DNA from: Mesorhizobium sp. Pch-S
GTDB lineage: Bacteria > Pseudomonadota > Alphaproteobacteria > Rhizobiales > Rhizobiaceae
Length of the DNA: 64,000 bases
Assembly (NCBI RefSeq): GCF_004136315.1
Contig: NZ_CP029562.1
Coordinates: 5,727,501-5,791,500 of the forward strand
Direction: 5' to 3'
Shown: positions 39,461 through 48,668 of the stretch, piece by piece
How positions within the stretch are numbered: the first letter of the stretch is position 1
Layout of the letters: each line of letters opens with the position of its first letter
Translations under genes and position numbers: made by a program
The notes under the pieces: model-generated
The model's input: only the letters and a program-made list of their open reading frames with translations
Database searches by the model: none
What the model was told of the DNA's origin: nothing

Positions 39461-40459
39461 ATGGGTGCTTCAACAGCCATCGTGGGGGACTTTTCTGTCT
39501 CCGATCTGCTGCGTGAAGCCGCCGAGCGCGCGATCACCATCGAACACCGAGTTCTGGCTGGGACGTCGATCGAAACCCCGGCTATGTCCGGCATGCTCAA
39601 GGCCGATGAGGTTCAGCCCGGCCTGCTGATGTCCGGCTACGACATCACCTATCTGAAGGACAGCGGCCTGGCGATCGAGATCGAGCCGTCGCTGCTGTGC
39701 ACGGTGCTGCTCGATGGCAGCAGCGAGCCGCTGCTGCTTGATGGCCTTTCCTCCGTCGCCCACAAACCGGGCAGGATAGAGGTTCTCGGTTTCGGCTCGC
39801 GCCAGGCCGGAGAACGTGTCTGGTTCACCGGCCAGCGAGCGAGGGCTTTCGGTATCACCGTCAAGCCGGATTTTCTCGATCGTTTTGCGAGCAGCGTGGA
39901 CAACGACAGCCTGTCCTGCCTGAGAGAGTTCCTGCGACCGGGTTTCCGGCGTGTGACCTTGCCGCACCTTGCGCGTGCGGTGGAGATCGCCAACGAGGTG
40001 CTGGACCACCCGTACGAAGGAAACCTGGCACGGCTTTACCATGAGAGCCAGACGCTGCGTTTCCTGCTGGAAATCGCCATTGCGCTGCATGAGCAGGAGC
40101 GCGTCGGCCGGAAGATCGGGCGGCTGCAATACGAAAGAGCGCACAACGCTCGCGAGATCCTCGATCGGCGCCTTGCCGATCCGCCCAAGGCGCTCGACCT
40201 TGCCCGTGAGGTCGGGGTGAATCTCACCACGCTGCAGTCGAACTTCAAGCTTGCGTTCGGAACGACGATCTTTGGCTATGTCCGGGTGCAGCGGCTGAAG
40301 ATGGGGCGCATCCTGATGTCGGAGCATGGCTTGCGCGTCGCCGAGGCTGGCCGCCATGTCGGGTTCTCGAATCCGGCGGCTTTCACCGCCGCATACAGAA
40401 AACATTTCGGCCATCCGCCGACTGCTGATCAGGTGCGCGGTCAGCAACGGCGGCATTGA
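39461..40459 (+). CDS. AraC family regulator of siderophore uptake
   Basis: The 332-residue protein has an effector-binding N-terminal domain and a C-terminal AraC/XylS double helix-turn-helix (about residues 235-330): ALDLAREVGVNLTTLQSNFKLAFG and ILMSEHGLRVAEAGRHVGFSN then AAFTAAYRKHFGHPP. Regulators of this PchR/YbtA type bind the ferri-siderophore and activate receptor and transporter genes. It is divergent from the receptor and upstream of irtA, supporting this role. The ATG at 39461 is preferred over a GTG 24 bases upstream. Confidence 0.88.
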   Translation: MGASTAIVGDFSVSDLLREAAERAITIEHRVLAGTSIETPAMSGMLKADEVQPGLLMSGYDITYLKDSGLAIEIEPSLLCTVLLDGSSEPLLLDGLSSVAHKPGRIEVLGFGSRQAGERVWFTGQRARAFGITVKPDFLDRFASSVDNDSLSCLREFLRPGFRRVTLPHLARAVEIANEVLDHPYEGNLARLYHESQTLRFLLEIAIALHEQERVGRKIGRLQYERAHNAREILDRRLADPPKALDLAREVGVNLTTLQSNFKLAFGTTIFGYVRVQRLKMGRILMSEHGLRVAEAGRHVGFSNPAAFTAAYRKHFGHPPTADQVRGQQRRH

Positions 40460-40546
40460 GACCGGCAGGTTTGCTGGCGCGATAGTTTTCCTTGATTTCG
40501 CGATAGCGGCCCCGGTTGCGGTTCCCGGGGCTTGGCAGTTATTTCA

Positions 40547-40561
40547 TGATTTGAATAGTCA
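40547..40561. promoter_or_regulatory. RirA-type iron-responsive operator before irtA
   Basis: TGATTTGAATAGTCA fits TGA-N9-TCA. It lies 102 bases before the irtA-like gene and 88 bases after the AraC stop, so it likely controls the irtAB-like pair. With the site at 39323 it supports common iron repression of the island. Confidence 0.62.
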
Positions 40562-40662
40562 TGTTTTCCTGAGGCTTTGAGCGTCGGGCAAACACCAGGC
40601 GCAACCCATCGATCCTGTCGGGACCCAATCCGTCGGCGCTGGCGATTGCGCAGGCAGCGAGG

Positions 40663-43248
40663 ATGGCGATGGCACGCGGTTTCCAGAACGCGTTGATGAA
40701 GGCTTTTGGCGCGACCGAGCACGTCATGACCGTGCTTAGCGTCGAGGATCTGGCACCTGCCTTTCGTCGAATCCGTTTTCATGCACCGACCATGATCGAC
40801 GGACGCGAAACACCGACCGCCAGCTTCATCCGTTTGTGGGCTCCCGATCCGGATGGTTCCGACAAGGTTCACCAGCGCGGCTACACGCTGATTGATCCGG
40901 ATCCGGAAAGCGGCGAGGTTACTTTCGATTTTGTGCTTCACCAGCCGGCAGGTCCGGCGGCGAGTTGGGCCATGGCGGCCAGACCCGGTGACGCGATTAC
41001 GGCCTCCTACATATCCTTTACCAAGTTCGATACCCCCGAACCCGAACCGGAAGGCTATCTCCTGATCGGCGATCCATCAGCCATTCCCGCAATCAACAGC
41101 ATCCTGGCTGTTGTTGCGCAGGAAGCACGAATTGTCGTGCTGCTCCAGGAGGTCTCGGCGGGCGACAGGGCCATTCCGATTACCGCGCATCCGAATGCCA
41201 GCGTGGAGTGGGTTTCACAAAGCACAGCCGAGGCTATGGCGGGCGCCATTCCGCATCGCGACTGGTCGAATTGGCACGCCTGGCTCGCGGGCGAGGCCAG
41301 GATGGTCAAGGAAGTGCGCGCGTGCCTCAACAAGCAGCATGGTTTTCCGCTCGCCGATATCCAGCACCGTGCCTATTGGGTGCGGGGCAAGGCGATGCGC
41401 TTGCGAAAGGACCACGGCGCGGAGGAGGCCGAGCCGGCCGTCGAGGCCAAGGTCGCCGACCAGGCGGGGCGGGTGACGGAGCCACCAACGTCCGAACCGG
41501 CGCCCGCCGCGGGACGCTGGCGCTCCCAGCGCGGGCTCGAACTTCTGGCGCCACTGCGATGGAAGCTGCGGGCCGCCGGCCTGCTGCAGGGGTTGATCTC
41601 GCTGATGCGTCTGGCACCGTTCGTCCTGCTCGCAGAAATCGGCCGCAAGCTGCTGTCCGGTGAAGCCGGCTGGAGTGCATACCAGCCGTTGGTGATCGCG
41701 ACGCTCGCACTTTATGGGGCGGCGACCTTGTTCGCTTCGATCCTGCTTCTCTGGCTGCATGTGGTGGATGCCGATTTCGGTCGCGATCTGCGCCGCATCG
41801 TGATCGACAAGCTCGGCCGGCTGCCGCTCGGCTGGTACACCGAGCGAAACGCTGCTTCCGTTCGCCAGTCGGTGCAGGAAGATGCGGGCCGCCTGCACTA
41901 CATGGTCACGCATGCGGTGCCGGATGCCGTCGCCGGGGTTGTCACGCCTGTTGCGGTCATCCTCTATCTTTTCACCGTCGATGCGGGCCTGGCGGCAATG
42001 CTCTTCCTGCCCATCATCGCTTTCATATTCCTCTTCAGCCACATGATGCGCGGCAATGGTGACAATCTGGCGCGGGTGGCCGATTTGACGAAGAAAGCCA
42101 ATGCCGCCGCGGGTGCCTTTGTCGACGCGCTGGCCGTGGTGCGCGTGTTTGGCGGCAACGGGCGCGATTTGCGTGCGGTGCTGGACGGCCAGGCGATGTT
42201 CCTCAATGGCTGGCAGCGGCCGATGGCAGGCCGCAAAGTGCTTTCACAACTTGCCATTCAGCCACCCACCTTCCTCCTGTTGATCGTCGCCGGGGGCATG
42301 TGGCGTATCGGTACCGGTGGAATGACGCCTGCCGATATCCTTCCTTTCATTTTCCTCGGCACGGCTTTCGGAGCGCAAATCATGGCCGTGGCATACGGGC
42401 TCGTGCCACTGCGCGAGGGGCGCCTAGCGGCCCGACGCATCGGTGTTTTGCTGGAGGAAAAAGAGCTCGATCGCCATAGCTCGAATGTTGACCTGCCTGA
42501 CGGGCCGCTGACACTGCGGTATCGCGATGTTTCCTTCGGCTATCGTCCTGGCAAGCCGGTGCTCAAGCGCATTTCGCTCGAACTGAAACCCGGCACGATG
42601 ACCGCCTTGATCGGACCGAGCGGCGCGGGCAAGTCGACGCTGGCTGCGCTTCCGGGGCGTTTTCACGATGTAACGGAAGGCGCTATCACGCTGTCGGCCG
42701 GGAGCACCGAGATCGACATCCGCGACCTCAGCCCTGAGGTTCTCAACAAGCGCATCGGCTTCGTGTTTCAGGACGTTTGTTTCATCCGGGCGTCGGTTCG
42801 CGACAACATCGCACTGTCCAGGCCTGGTGCCAGCGACACTGAGATCGAAAGCGCGGCGCGTGCTGCCAACATCCATGACAGGATCGCCCGGTTGCCACGG
42901 GGATATGACAGCGTCGTTGGCGAGGACGCCTATCTTTCAGGGGGCGAGGCGCAACGCCTGTCGATAGCGCGCGTTCTTCTGGCCAATCCGCCGATCCTGG
43001 TCCTCGACGAAGCGACGGCATTTTCCGATCCGGAATCGGAACATCTCGTGCAGCAGGCGGTCGCCGCGCTGACGCGGGACAGGACCGTCCTGGTCGTCGC
43101 GCATCGACTGCACACGATCACGCGGGCCGACACAATCGTCGTGATGAAGGATGGCAGCATCGTACAATCTGGTCGTCACGAAAGCCTGGTCGCCACTCCG
43201 GGGCTCTATCGGGACCTCTGGCATGCCGGAGAGGAGGTCGCGGCATGA
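40663..43248 (+). CDS. IrtA-like ABC importer subunit with N-terminal siderophore-interacting reductase domain
   Basis: The 861-residue fusion has a siderophore-interacting FAD domain (about 18-245: RGYTLIDPDP, then HQPAGPAASWA), a Pro/Glu-rich linker (about 250-290), a six-span exporter-fold membrane domain (about 300-585), and an ATPase domain with Walker A GPSGAGKST (651-659), signature LSGGEAQR (758-765) and Walker B ILVLDEA (778-784). This architecture is that of mycobacterial IrtA, which imports ferri-siderophores and reduces the iron. YbtP is the enterobacterial relative. A second in-frame ATG lies 6 bases downstream. It overlaps irtB by four bases. Confidence 0.9.
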   Translation: MAMARGFQNALMKAFGATEHVMTVLSVEDLAPAFRRIRFHAPTMIDGRETPTASFIRLWAPDPDGSDKVHQRGYTLIDPDPESGEVTFDFVLHQPAGPAASWAMAARPGDAITASYISFTKFDTPEPEPEGYLLIGDPSAIPAINSILAVVAQEARIVVLLQEVSAGDRAIPITAHPNASVEWVSQSTAEAMAGAIPHRDWSNWHAWLAGEARMVKEVRACLNKQHGFPLADIQHRAYWVRGKAMRLRKDHGAEEAEPAVEAKVADQAGRVTEPPTSEPAPAAGRWRSQRGLELLAPLRWKLRAAGLLQGLISLMRLAPFVLLAEIGRKLLSGEAGWSAYQPLVIATLALYGAATLFASILLLWLHVVDADFGRDLRRIVIDKLGRLPLGWYTERNAASVRQSVQEDAGRLHYMVTHAVPDAVAGVVTPVAVILYLFTVDAGLAAMLFLPIIAFIFLFSHMMRGNGDNLARVADLTKKANAAAGAFVDALAVVRVFGGNGRDLRAVLDGQAMFLNGWQRPMAGRKVLSQLAIQPPTFLLLIVAGGMWRIGTGGMTPADILPFIFLGTAFGAQIMAVAYGLVPLREGRLAARRIGVLLEEKELDRHSSNVDLPDGPLTLRYRDVSFGYRPGKPVLKRISLELKPGTMTALIGPSGAGKSTLAALPGRFHDVTEGAITLSAGSTEIDIRDLSPEVLNKRIGFVFQDVCFIRASVRDNIALSRPGASDTEIESAARAANIHDRIARLPRGYDSVVGEDAYLSGGEAQRLSIARVLLANPPILVLDEATAFSDPESEHLVQQAVAALTRDRTVLVVAHRLHTITRADTIVVMKDGSIVQSGRHESLVATPGLYRDLWHAGEEVAA

Positions 43249-44945
43249 GCCTGCTGGTCCCGAAGGAAGCTCGGCGCCATATCGCGCCCTACGTTGCCTG
43301 GGTTATTTTTGCCGCGCTGGCGCGCGCGGCTGCAGCGCTTGCACTCTTGCCTTTGCTCGGGGCGCTGTTCAGCGCCGGTCCGCAAGAAGCGCTGCCATGG
43401 CTCGGCGTGCTTGCCGCCGCGATCGCGGCCGGATGGTTTGCGGAATCACGATTAATCGTCCGTGCCTTCGATCTGGGCTTTGCCGTCGCCAACAGAACCA
43501 ATCACGCACTCATCGATCACTTGCTGGCCGTTCCGCTCGGGGAGTTCCGCGCGAAACAGCAGGGCGAGGCCAAGCGTGCGCTCGCCGGTTCAGTGCCCGA
43601 GCTTTTCGCTGCCTTCGTCAATCTTTGCGGCCAGATAGGCATTTCGCTGCTGCTGCCACCGCTCATCGGCATCAGTCTGCTTTTCGTGTCCTTGCCGCTT
43701 GGTCTGGTCGCCGTGGCCGCCGTGCCCGTTCTCCTGGCGGCGCTGTTTTTGGGAGCCAGGTTGATGCGGCAGTCGGAAGCGGCTTTTGCAGCCGCTTCCG
43801 AAGAGGCTGCCGAGCGAACCGACGAGTTCGCAAAGGCGCAGCTGATCCTGCGCGCGGCCGGCCGCCTCGGTCTCGAGGGCACGCCACTCGGAAATGCGGT
43901 CGAGCGGCAGCATCGCGCCGGGCTTCGCATGCTCTGGTTCACGGTGCCCGGCACCTTGTTGTTTTCGATTGTCTTTCAGGTGGTGCTCGTTGCGCTCATC
44001 GGCCTGATTGCCTGGCTCGTCGCTACCGGCAAGATCGATGCGGCCGGGGCCGTCGCGCTCATCGTCGTGACGACGCGCTATCTTGAACCCTTCATGACGC
44101 TCTCGGATCTGGCGCTGGCACTGGAATCCGTGCGCGGTGCCTGGCGACGCACTGTGGACATCCTGGCTCTGCCAACGTTACGACATCCAGCAACAGATGC
44201 AGTTGCCGGTGCGCCGGATGTCGAGTTTTGCGATGTCGATTTCGCGCCGGGCGGCAATGTCGTGCTGGAGGGCGTCTCCTTCAAGGTGCCCACCGGTTCG
44301 ACCACCGCGATCGTCGGCCCCTCCGGCTCCGGCAAGAGCACGATCCTGTCGCTGATTGCCAGGTTCCATGACGTCGATGGCGGCAAGGTCCTGGTGGGTG
44401 GACAGGACGTCCGCGATTACCACCCATCGAGCCTGATGGATCAGGTGGCGGTGGTTTTCCAGACCGTTCAGCTGTTCGAGGGGGGTATCAGGGAAAACAT
44501 CCGGATTGCGCGTCCCTCCGCAACCGACGATGACGTTCAACAAGTGGCGAACGCGGCCAGGGTCGATGAAATCGTTACGCGTCTGGGAACATGGGACGCA
44601 GCTGTCGGGGAGAGGGGTTCCGCGCTTTCCGGTGGCGAGAGGCAGAGGGTCAGCATCGCGCGAGCGTTGCTGAAGGAGGCGCCAATCCTGTTGCTCGACG
44701 AGGCCACGAGTTCCCTCGACACCGGCAACGAAGCGGCGATCGCCGCTGCATTGCGGAATTTTGCCAACCGTACCGTGTTGATCGTCGCCCATCGGCTGGA
44801 GACCATCGCACACGCTGACAACATCGTGTTCGTGGAGAACGGCCGGGTAGTGGAAGCAGGTCCGCGCGAGTCCCTCATCCGCGCCGATGGGCGCTTTGCA
44901 GCCTACTGGACGCATCGACGCGCTTCACTAGCCTGGCAGTTCTAG
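43245..44945 (+). CDS. IrtB-like ABC importer subunit (exporter fold)
   Basis: The 566-residue half transporter has a membrane domain (about 15-300) and an ATPase domain with Walker A GPSGSGKST (358-366), signature LSGGERQ (461-467) and Walker B ILLLDEA (481-487). It lacks the siderophore-interacting domain, as does IrtB. It presumably forms a heterodimer with the preceding product to import a ferri-siderophore through the inner membrane. Overlap with the irtA-like gene (ATGA) and similar lengths to the IrtA/IrtB pair support this. Confidence 0.88.
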   Translation: MSLLVPKEARRHIAPYVAWVIFAALARAAAALALLPLLGALFSAGPQEALPWLGVLAAAIAAGWFAESRLIVRAFDLGFAVANRTNHALIDHLLAVPLGEFRAKQQGEAKRALAGSVPELFAAFVNLCGQIGISLLLPPLIGISLLFVSLPLGLVAVAAVPVLLAALFLGARLMRQSEAAFAAASEEAAERTDEFAKAQLILRAAGRLGLEGTPLGNAVERQHRAGLRMLWFTVPGTLLFSIVFQVVLVALIGLIAWLVATGKIDAAGAVALIVVTTRYLEPFMTLSDLALALESVRGAWRRTVDILALPTLRHPATDAVAGAPDVEFCDVDFAPGGNVVLEGVSFKVPTGSTTAIVGPSGSGKSTILSLIARFHDVDGGKVLVGGQDVRDYHPSSLMDQVAVVFQTVQLFEGGIRENIRIARPSATDDDVQQVANAARVDEIVTRLGTWDAAVGERGSALSGGERQRVSIARALLKEAPILLLDEATSSLDTGNEAAIAAALRNFANRTVLIVAHRLETIAHADNIVFVENGRVVEAGPRESLIRADGRFAAYWTHRRASLAWQF

Positions 44946-44975
44946 GCTTTCAATCACAGCAATGGCCAATCCCGA

Positions 44976-44998
44976 GCCCGGTCACATCGACCGGGCTG
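44976..44998 (+). terminator. Hairpin downstream of irtB
   Basis: AGCCCGGTC and GACCGGGCT form a perfect 9-bp stem with a 5-base loop, 31 bases after the irtB stop. No U-tract follows, so it may act as an RNA end-stabiliser or factor-assisted terminator. Confidence 0.5.
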
Positions 44999-45158
44999 AC
45001 CTGCGCATGGGCGCTGCGGGTTGCCGGGTGCTTGGGATTTCCGGCAAAAAACGCCGTTCTTATCTGCCTGCAAGCAAAGGAGCTCGTGCGCCAGGTTCGT
45101 ACCCGCTGAAAAGAGCATCGAAATTGCTGGTCAATGGCACAATGACCTTGACATTATT

Positions 45159-45175
45159 TGCGATCTGCGATCGCA
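45159..45175. promoter_or_regulatory. 17-bp palindromic operator, copy 1
   Basis: TGCGATCTGCGATCGCA, that is TGCGAT-N5-ATCGCA. Its reverse complement is identical to copy 2 at 51705-51721. It lies between a TTGACA (45148) and a CATAAT (45174), 73 bases before the peptide-binding-protein gene, a position suited to repression. Confidence 0.7.
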
Positions 45176-45248
45176 TAATGACGCCGGCTGGAATACTGTT
45201 TTGACGGCGAAAACAAGAAGGCGCAAAGCGCCCCAGAGGGAGTTTCAG

Positions 45249-46775
45249 ATGAAAACGATGATGAGGGCGTTGCTTGCGGCTGCGCTGGGGTTGGTGGTGC
45301 TCGCGCCGGGCGGTTATGCACAGGCCGAGTCGGTTATCCGCATCGCATCGCCTTATCCGGCGACGACGCTCGATCCGTCCCGCTCCGGCGCGGCCGGCAA
45401 TATCGAAGTTTTCGGGCAGCTTTATTCACGCCTTTTGCATCGCAATTTCGAAACCGGCGAACTGGAGCCAGGGTTAGCGGAAAAGTGGGACATCTCCGCT
45501 GACGGTTTGACCTATACCCTGCATCTGCGCGACGCCAAGTTCTCGGATGGGTCGCCGGTGACAGGCAATGATGTGGCATTCAGTCTGGAGCGTGTGCGTT
45601 CGGACAAGGAGTCGGCCCTGCCATCGCCTCTTGCGGCAGTGGCGTCGATCTCGGCGCAGGATGCCAAGACCGTCGTCATCAAGATGAAGCATGCGTTGGC
45701 ACCCATGCTGGCCAATCTTGAACTTTGGAATGTCGGCATCGTTTCCAAAGCCGACGTCGACAAGCGCGGTGTCGATGGTGCCTTTGCCTCGGTGCCGCTT
45801 TCGTCAGGGCCCTACATGGTCAAGGAATGGAAGCCAGGCGAAAAACTCGTGCTCGCCCCCAATCCTCACTACTGGCGCCAGGGTTATCCGAAGTCGGATG
45901 CGACCGTGGAATTGCTCGAGATCGCCGAGCCTGAAACGGCTGCCGCCATGCTGAAGACCGGTGAAGTCGAGGTCATGCGCGGTGTCAACTGGTCGCAGGT
46001 CGATGATCTCAAGGCGACCGATGACATCGACATGCGCATGGAGCCGTCGAATGTCATCTTCGTCTCGCTTCTCAATCACGGCCGCGAACCATTCTCCAAT
46101 CTCAAGGCAAGGCAGGCGGCCGCTTACGCACTCGACAACAAGGCTCTGACCCAGGCCGTCACTGGCGGCTATGCGAAGCCGGCGAACACACCGCTCCCCG
46201 GATCGTTGCAGTTCCACGATGACAACTATCCCGGCATCGTCGCCGACATGGAGAAAGCCAAGCAGTTGCTGGCGGAATCCGGCATGGCAGGCAAGGAAGT
46301 GAAGATCATCCTGGGCGGCGGCTCGACCAACCAGCAGATCGGGCTATTGATGCAGGCACAGTGGGAAGCGATCGGGCTGAAGCCGGTGCTCGTCAATGTC
46401 GATACGCCTGGCTGGTGGGATGCGACCGGCAAGGGCGAGTACGATGCAACGCCGACCTGGTGGATGAATGAAGTGACCGATCCGGACCTCGCGGTGCGCT
46501 GGGCGCTGTGCGGCGAATGCGACTCGCATGCCTTCAACACCTTCTACAACAACAAGCGGCTCAACGAGCTGACCGAGCAGGGATCGCGCGAGCAGGATCC
46601 GGCCAAGCGGGCCGTCATCTATCAGGAGATTTCGAAGATCGCCACGGAAGAGGTCTCGCAGATCCCGCTTTATTACTCGCCTTATGCAATCGCCTATTCG
46701 AAGCGTCTGAAGAATCTGAAGATGACTCCGGCAATGCAGTGGACGCTCGAAGAGACAACGATCGAGCAGCAATAG
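45249..46775 (+). CDS. ABC transporter substrate-binding protein, peptide/opine (family 5)
   Basis: The 508-residue protein has a signal peptide (MKTMMRALLAAALGLVVLAP, cleavage near AQA-ES) and the family 5 binding-protein pattern: LDPSRSGAAGNIEVFGQLYSRLL, LEPGLAEKWDISADGLTYTLHLR, DAKFSDGSPVTGNDVAFSLERV. It would capture a peptide, opine or other large amine solute in the periplasm. It begins the ABC operon (binding protein, two permeases, fused ATPase). The longer frame upstream is not used: the ATG at 45249 follows GAGGGAG and opens the signal peptide. Confidence 0.92.
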   Translation: MKTMMRALLAAALGLVVLAPGGYAQAESVIRIASPYPATTLDPSRSGAAGNIEVFGQLYSRLLHRNFETGELEPGLAEKWDISADGLTYTLHLRDAKFSDGSPVTGNDVAFSLERVRSDKESALPSPLAAVASISAQDAKTVVIKMKHALAPMLANLELWNVGIVSKADVDKRGVDGAFASVPLSSGPYMVKEWKPGEKLVLAPNPHYWRQGYPKSDATVELLEIAEPETAAAMLKTGEVEVMRGVNWSQVDDLKATDDIDMRMEPSNVIFVSLLNHGREPFSNLKARQAAAYALDNKALTQAVTGGYAKPANTPLPGSLQFHDDNYPGIVADMEKAKQLLAESGMAGKEVKIILGGGSTNQQIGLLMQAQWEAIGLKPVLVNVDTPGWWDATGKGEYDATPTWWMNEVTDPDLAVRWALCGECDSHAFNTFYNNKRLNELTEQGSREQDPAKRAVIYQEISKIATEEVSQIPLYYSPYAIAYSKRLKNLKMTPAMQWTLEETTIEQQ

Positions 46776-46788
46776 ATCCTCCCAGAGG

Positions 46789-46825
46789 CGGTGCGGTGCT
46801 GAAAGGCACCGTGCCGCTTTCTTTG
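46789..46825 (+). terminator. Strong hairpin with T-rich tail between binding protein and permease
   Basis: A 12-bp stem (GCGGTGCGGTGC with GCACCGTGCCGC, two wobble pairs) and a 6-base loop are followed by TTTCTTT. Such attenuating hairpins after binding-protein genes keep that protein in excess over the membrane subunits. Confidence 0.6.
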
Positions 46826-46871
46826 CGCCGGCCTTTGCCGGCTTGGTTCCAGAAATGGAAACGGTGGCGAG

Positions 46872-47801
46872 TTGCAAACAGTTCTCAGACGCATCATCCA
46901 GCTGATCTTCGTGCTCGCCGGCATCTGTATCGTCACGTTCCTGCTCGTGCATATGGTGCCGGGCGATCCGGCCCGGGTCATTGCCGGCGATCGCGCCAGC
47001 CCGGAAACGATCGAAGCGATCAGGCAGCGTTTCGGGCTTGACCAGCCACTGTGGCAGCAATTCATGACCTACGCCGGCAATCTGTTTGCCGGCGATATCG
47101 GTCAGTCCATGCGCTACAAGCGTCCGGTCGTCGCCTTGATCGGGCAGTACATCTGGCCAACGCTTTTCCTGACCGGTTATGTCATCTGTCTCGCGGTGCC
47201 GCCGTCGGTTGCATTGGCAATTGCCAGCGCGCGCCGACCCGGCAGCCTGGCCGACCAGTTCATCCGTTTCATCGGCATTGCGGGCATGGCCATTCCGGTG
47301 TTCTGGCTTGGCATCATGATGTCGCGCTTCTTCGGCGTCGGACTCGGCTGGTTTCCTGTCTCAGGCTACGGCAAGACCTTCGCCGATCATCTGCACCATC
47401 TGTTCCTGCCGGCGCTGTCGACGGCGATCTGGATGGTGCCGGTTCTGGTCCAGAGCTTGCGGGCTGCTCTCATCGAGAAAGCCTCGGCCGATTTCGTCGT
47501 TGCGGCGCGCGCGCAAGGGGCAGGCGAACGGGAGATATTCTGGCACACCGTTCTGCCCAACGCGATTCTGCCGACGCTTAACCTGTTCGGCGTCCTCGTC
47601 GCCTTCCTGATCGGCGGCACCATCATCGTCGAAACCGTCTACGCAGTGCCGGGTCTCGGCACATTGATGGTCAATTCACTGCTCGCTCGGGACTACCAGG
47701 TCGTCCAGGGCCTCACCTTGATGTTTGCGGTAACGACGGTAGCGGTGACATTCGTGGTTGATCTGGTGTCCGCCGCCATCGATCCCCGCGCACGGCTGTA
47801 G
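46872..47801 (+). CDS. ABC transporter permease, DppB type
   Basis: The 309-residue protein starts from a TTG and shows the DppB pattern: VLRRIIQLIFVLAGICIVTFLLVHMVPGDP at the N-terminus, six spans, and the EAA loop near residues 200-225 (DFVVAARAQGAGEREIFWHTVLPNAILP). It partners the DppC-type permease encoded 9 bases downstream. No in-frame ATG precedes the conserved N-terminus, supporting the TTG start with a GGTGGCGAG sequence before it. Confidence 0.92.
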   Translation: MQTVLRRIIQLIFVLAGICIVTFLLVHMVPGDPARVIAGDRASPETIEAIRQRFGLDQPLWQQFMTYAGNLFAGDIGQSMRYKRPVVALIGQYIWPTLFLTGYVICLAVPPSVALAIASARRPGSLADQFIRFIGIAGMAIPVFWLGIMMSRFFGVGLGWFPVSGYGKTFADHLHHLFLPALSTAIWMVPVLVQSLRAALIEKASADFVVAARAQGAGEREIFWHTVLPNAILPTLNLFGVLVAFLIGGTIIVETVYAVPGLGTLMVNSLLARDYQVVQGLTLMFAVTTVAVTFVVDLVSAAIDPRARL

Positions 47802-47810
47802 GAGATCGCC

Positions 47811-48668
47811 ATGTCGATTGAAGCCACTCCTGCATCCGGGCCGATCAAACAAGCCGATGCCACTATGCCCTGGAGCATCATCGTTGCCGGATCAATCGTC
47901 GGCGCATGGGTTCTGCTGGCCTTGTTCGCGCCTGTTGTTGCGCCGTATGACCCGACTGCGGTCGACATCACGAATGCGCTGAAAGCTCCGAGTGCTGCCC
48001 ATTGGTTCGGTACGGATCAGGTCGGGCGGGACGTGCTTTCACGTGTCATCCACGGCGCGCGCATCGATCTCTTGATGTGCCTTGCCGGCGTGCTGCCCCC
48101 GCTCGTCATCGGCACGACCGTCGGTCTGCTGAGCGGCTATTATGGTGGTGTGATCGATACGCTTCTGATGCGGCTCTACGACCTGACGGCTGCCTTTCCA
48201 TTCTTCGTCCTGGTGCTGGCGATTGTTGGTGTGCTCGGACCGGGGCTGCTCAATTTCTTTGTCGCGCTGGCACTGGTCGGCTGGGTGACCTACGCGCGAC
48301 TGGTTCGCGCAGAAGTCATGGCGATCCGGGACAGCGAGTACGTGCAGGCCGCGCAGTGCCTGGGTTATCCCGATCGCGTCGTCTTGCTGCGCCATGTGCT
48401 GCCCAATGCTTTCGGGCCGGTGGTCGCCTATGCGGTGAGCGATGCAGTGCTGGTGATGCTTGCGGGCGCGAGTTTCGGCTTTCTCGGCATGGGGGCACAG
48501 CCGCCGCTGGCCGAATGGGGCGTGATGATATCGGACGGCAGCCGTTACATCCGTCAGGCATGGTGGATTTGCATGTTCCCCGGCCTTGCAGCCATTTCGC
48601 TGGGGCTTGGCCTGGCTTTCCTTGGCGACGGCCTTGGTCAGCTGCGCCGTGGGCAGGTGTCGGCATGA
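47811..48668 (+). CDS. ABC transporter permease, DppC type
   Basis: The 285-residue protein has a short cytosolic N-terminus, then WSIIVAGSIVGAWVLLALFAPVVAPYDP and HWFGTDQVGRDVLSRVIHGARIDL, the standard DppC features, and the EAA loop EYVQAAQCLGYPDRVVLLRHVLPN near residues 178-201. It forms the membrane channel with the DppB-type subunit. It overlaps the fused ATPase gene by four bases (ATGA). Confidence 0.93.
   Translation: MSIEATPASGPIKQADATMPWSIIVAGSIVGAWVLLALFAPVVAPYDPTAVDITNALKAPSAAHWFGTDQVGRDVLSRVIHGARIDLLMCLAGVLPPLVIGTTVGLLSGYYGGVIDTLLMRLYDLTAAFPFFVLVLAIVGVLGPGLLNFFVALALVGWVTYARLVRAEVMAIRDSEYVQAAQCLGYPDRVVLLRHVLPNAFGPVVAYAVSDAVLVMLAGASFGFLGMGAQPPLAEWGVMISDGSRYIRQAWWICMFPGLAAISLGLGLAFLGDGLGQLRRGQVSA

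Larger units (their letters stand above)
44946..45248. promoter_or_regulatory. Intergenic region between the iron and catabolic islands
   Basis: This 303-base stretch has no convincing gene. It contains a strong hairpin after irtB (44976-44998), a TTGACA -35-like hexamer at 45148-45153, the first copy of the 17-bp operator (45159-45175), a CATAAT at 45174-45179, and a GAGGGAG ribosome-binding site just before the binding-protein ATG. Confidence 0.6.

Noticed and set aside
44962..45204. Possible 80-residue gene after irtB
   Set aside because: It contains the irtB hairpin, the TTGACA and the operator, has no ribosome-binding site, and overlaps the regulatory region of the binding-protein gene.
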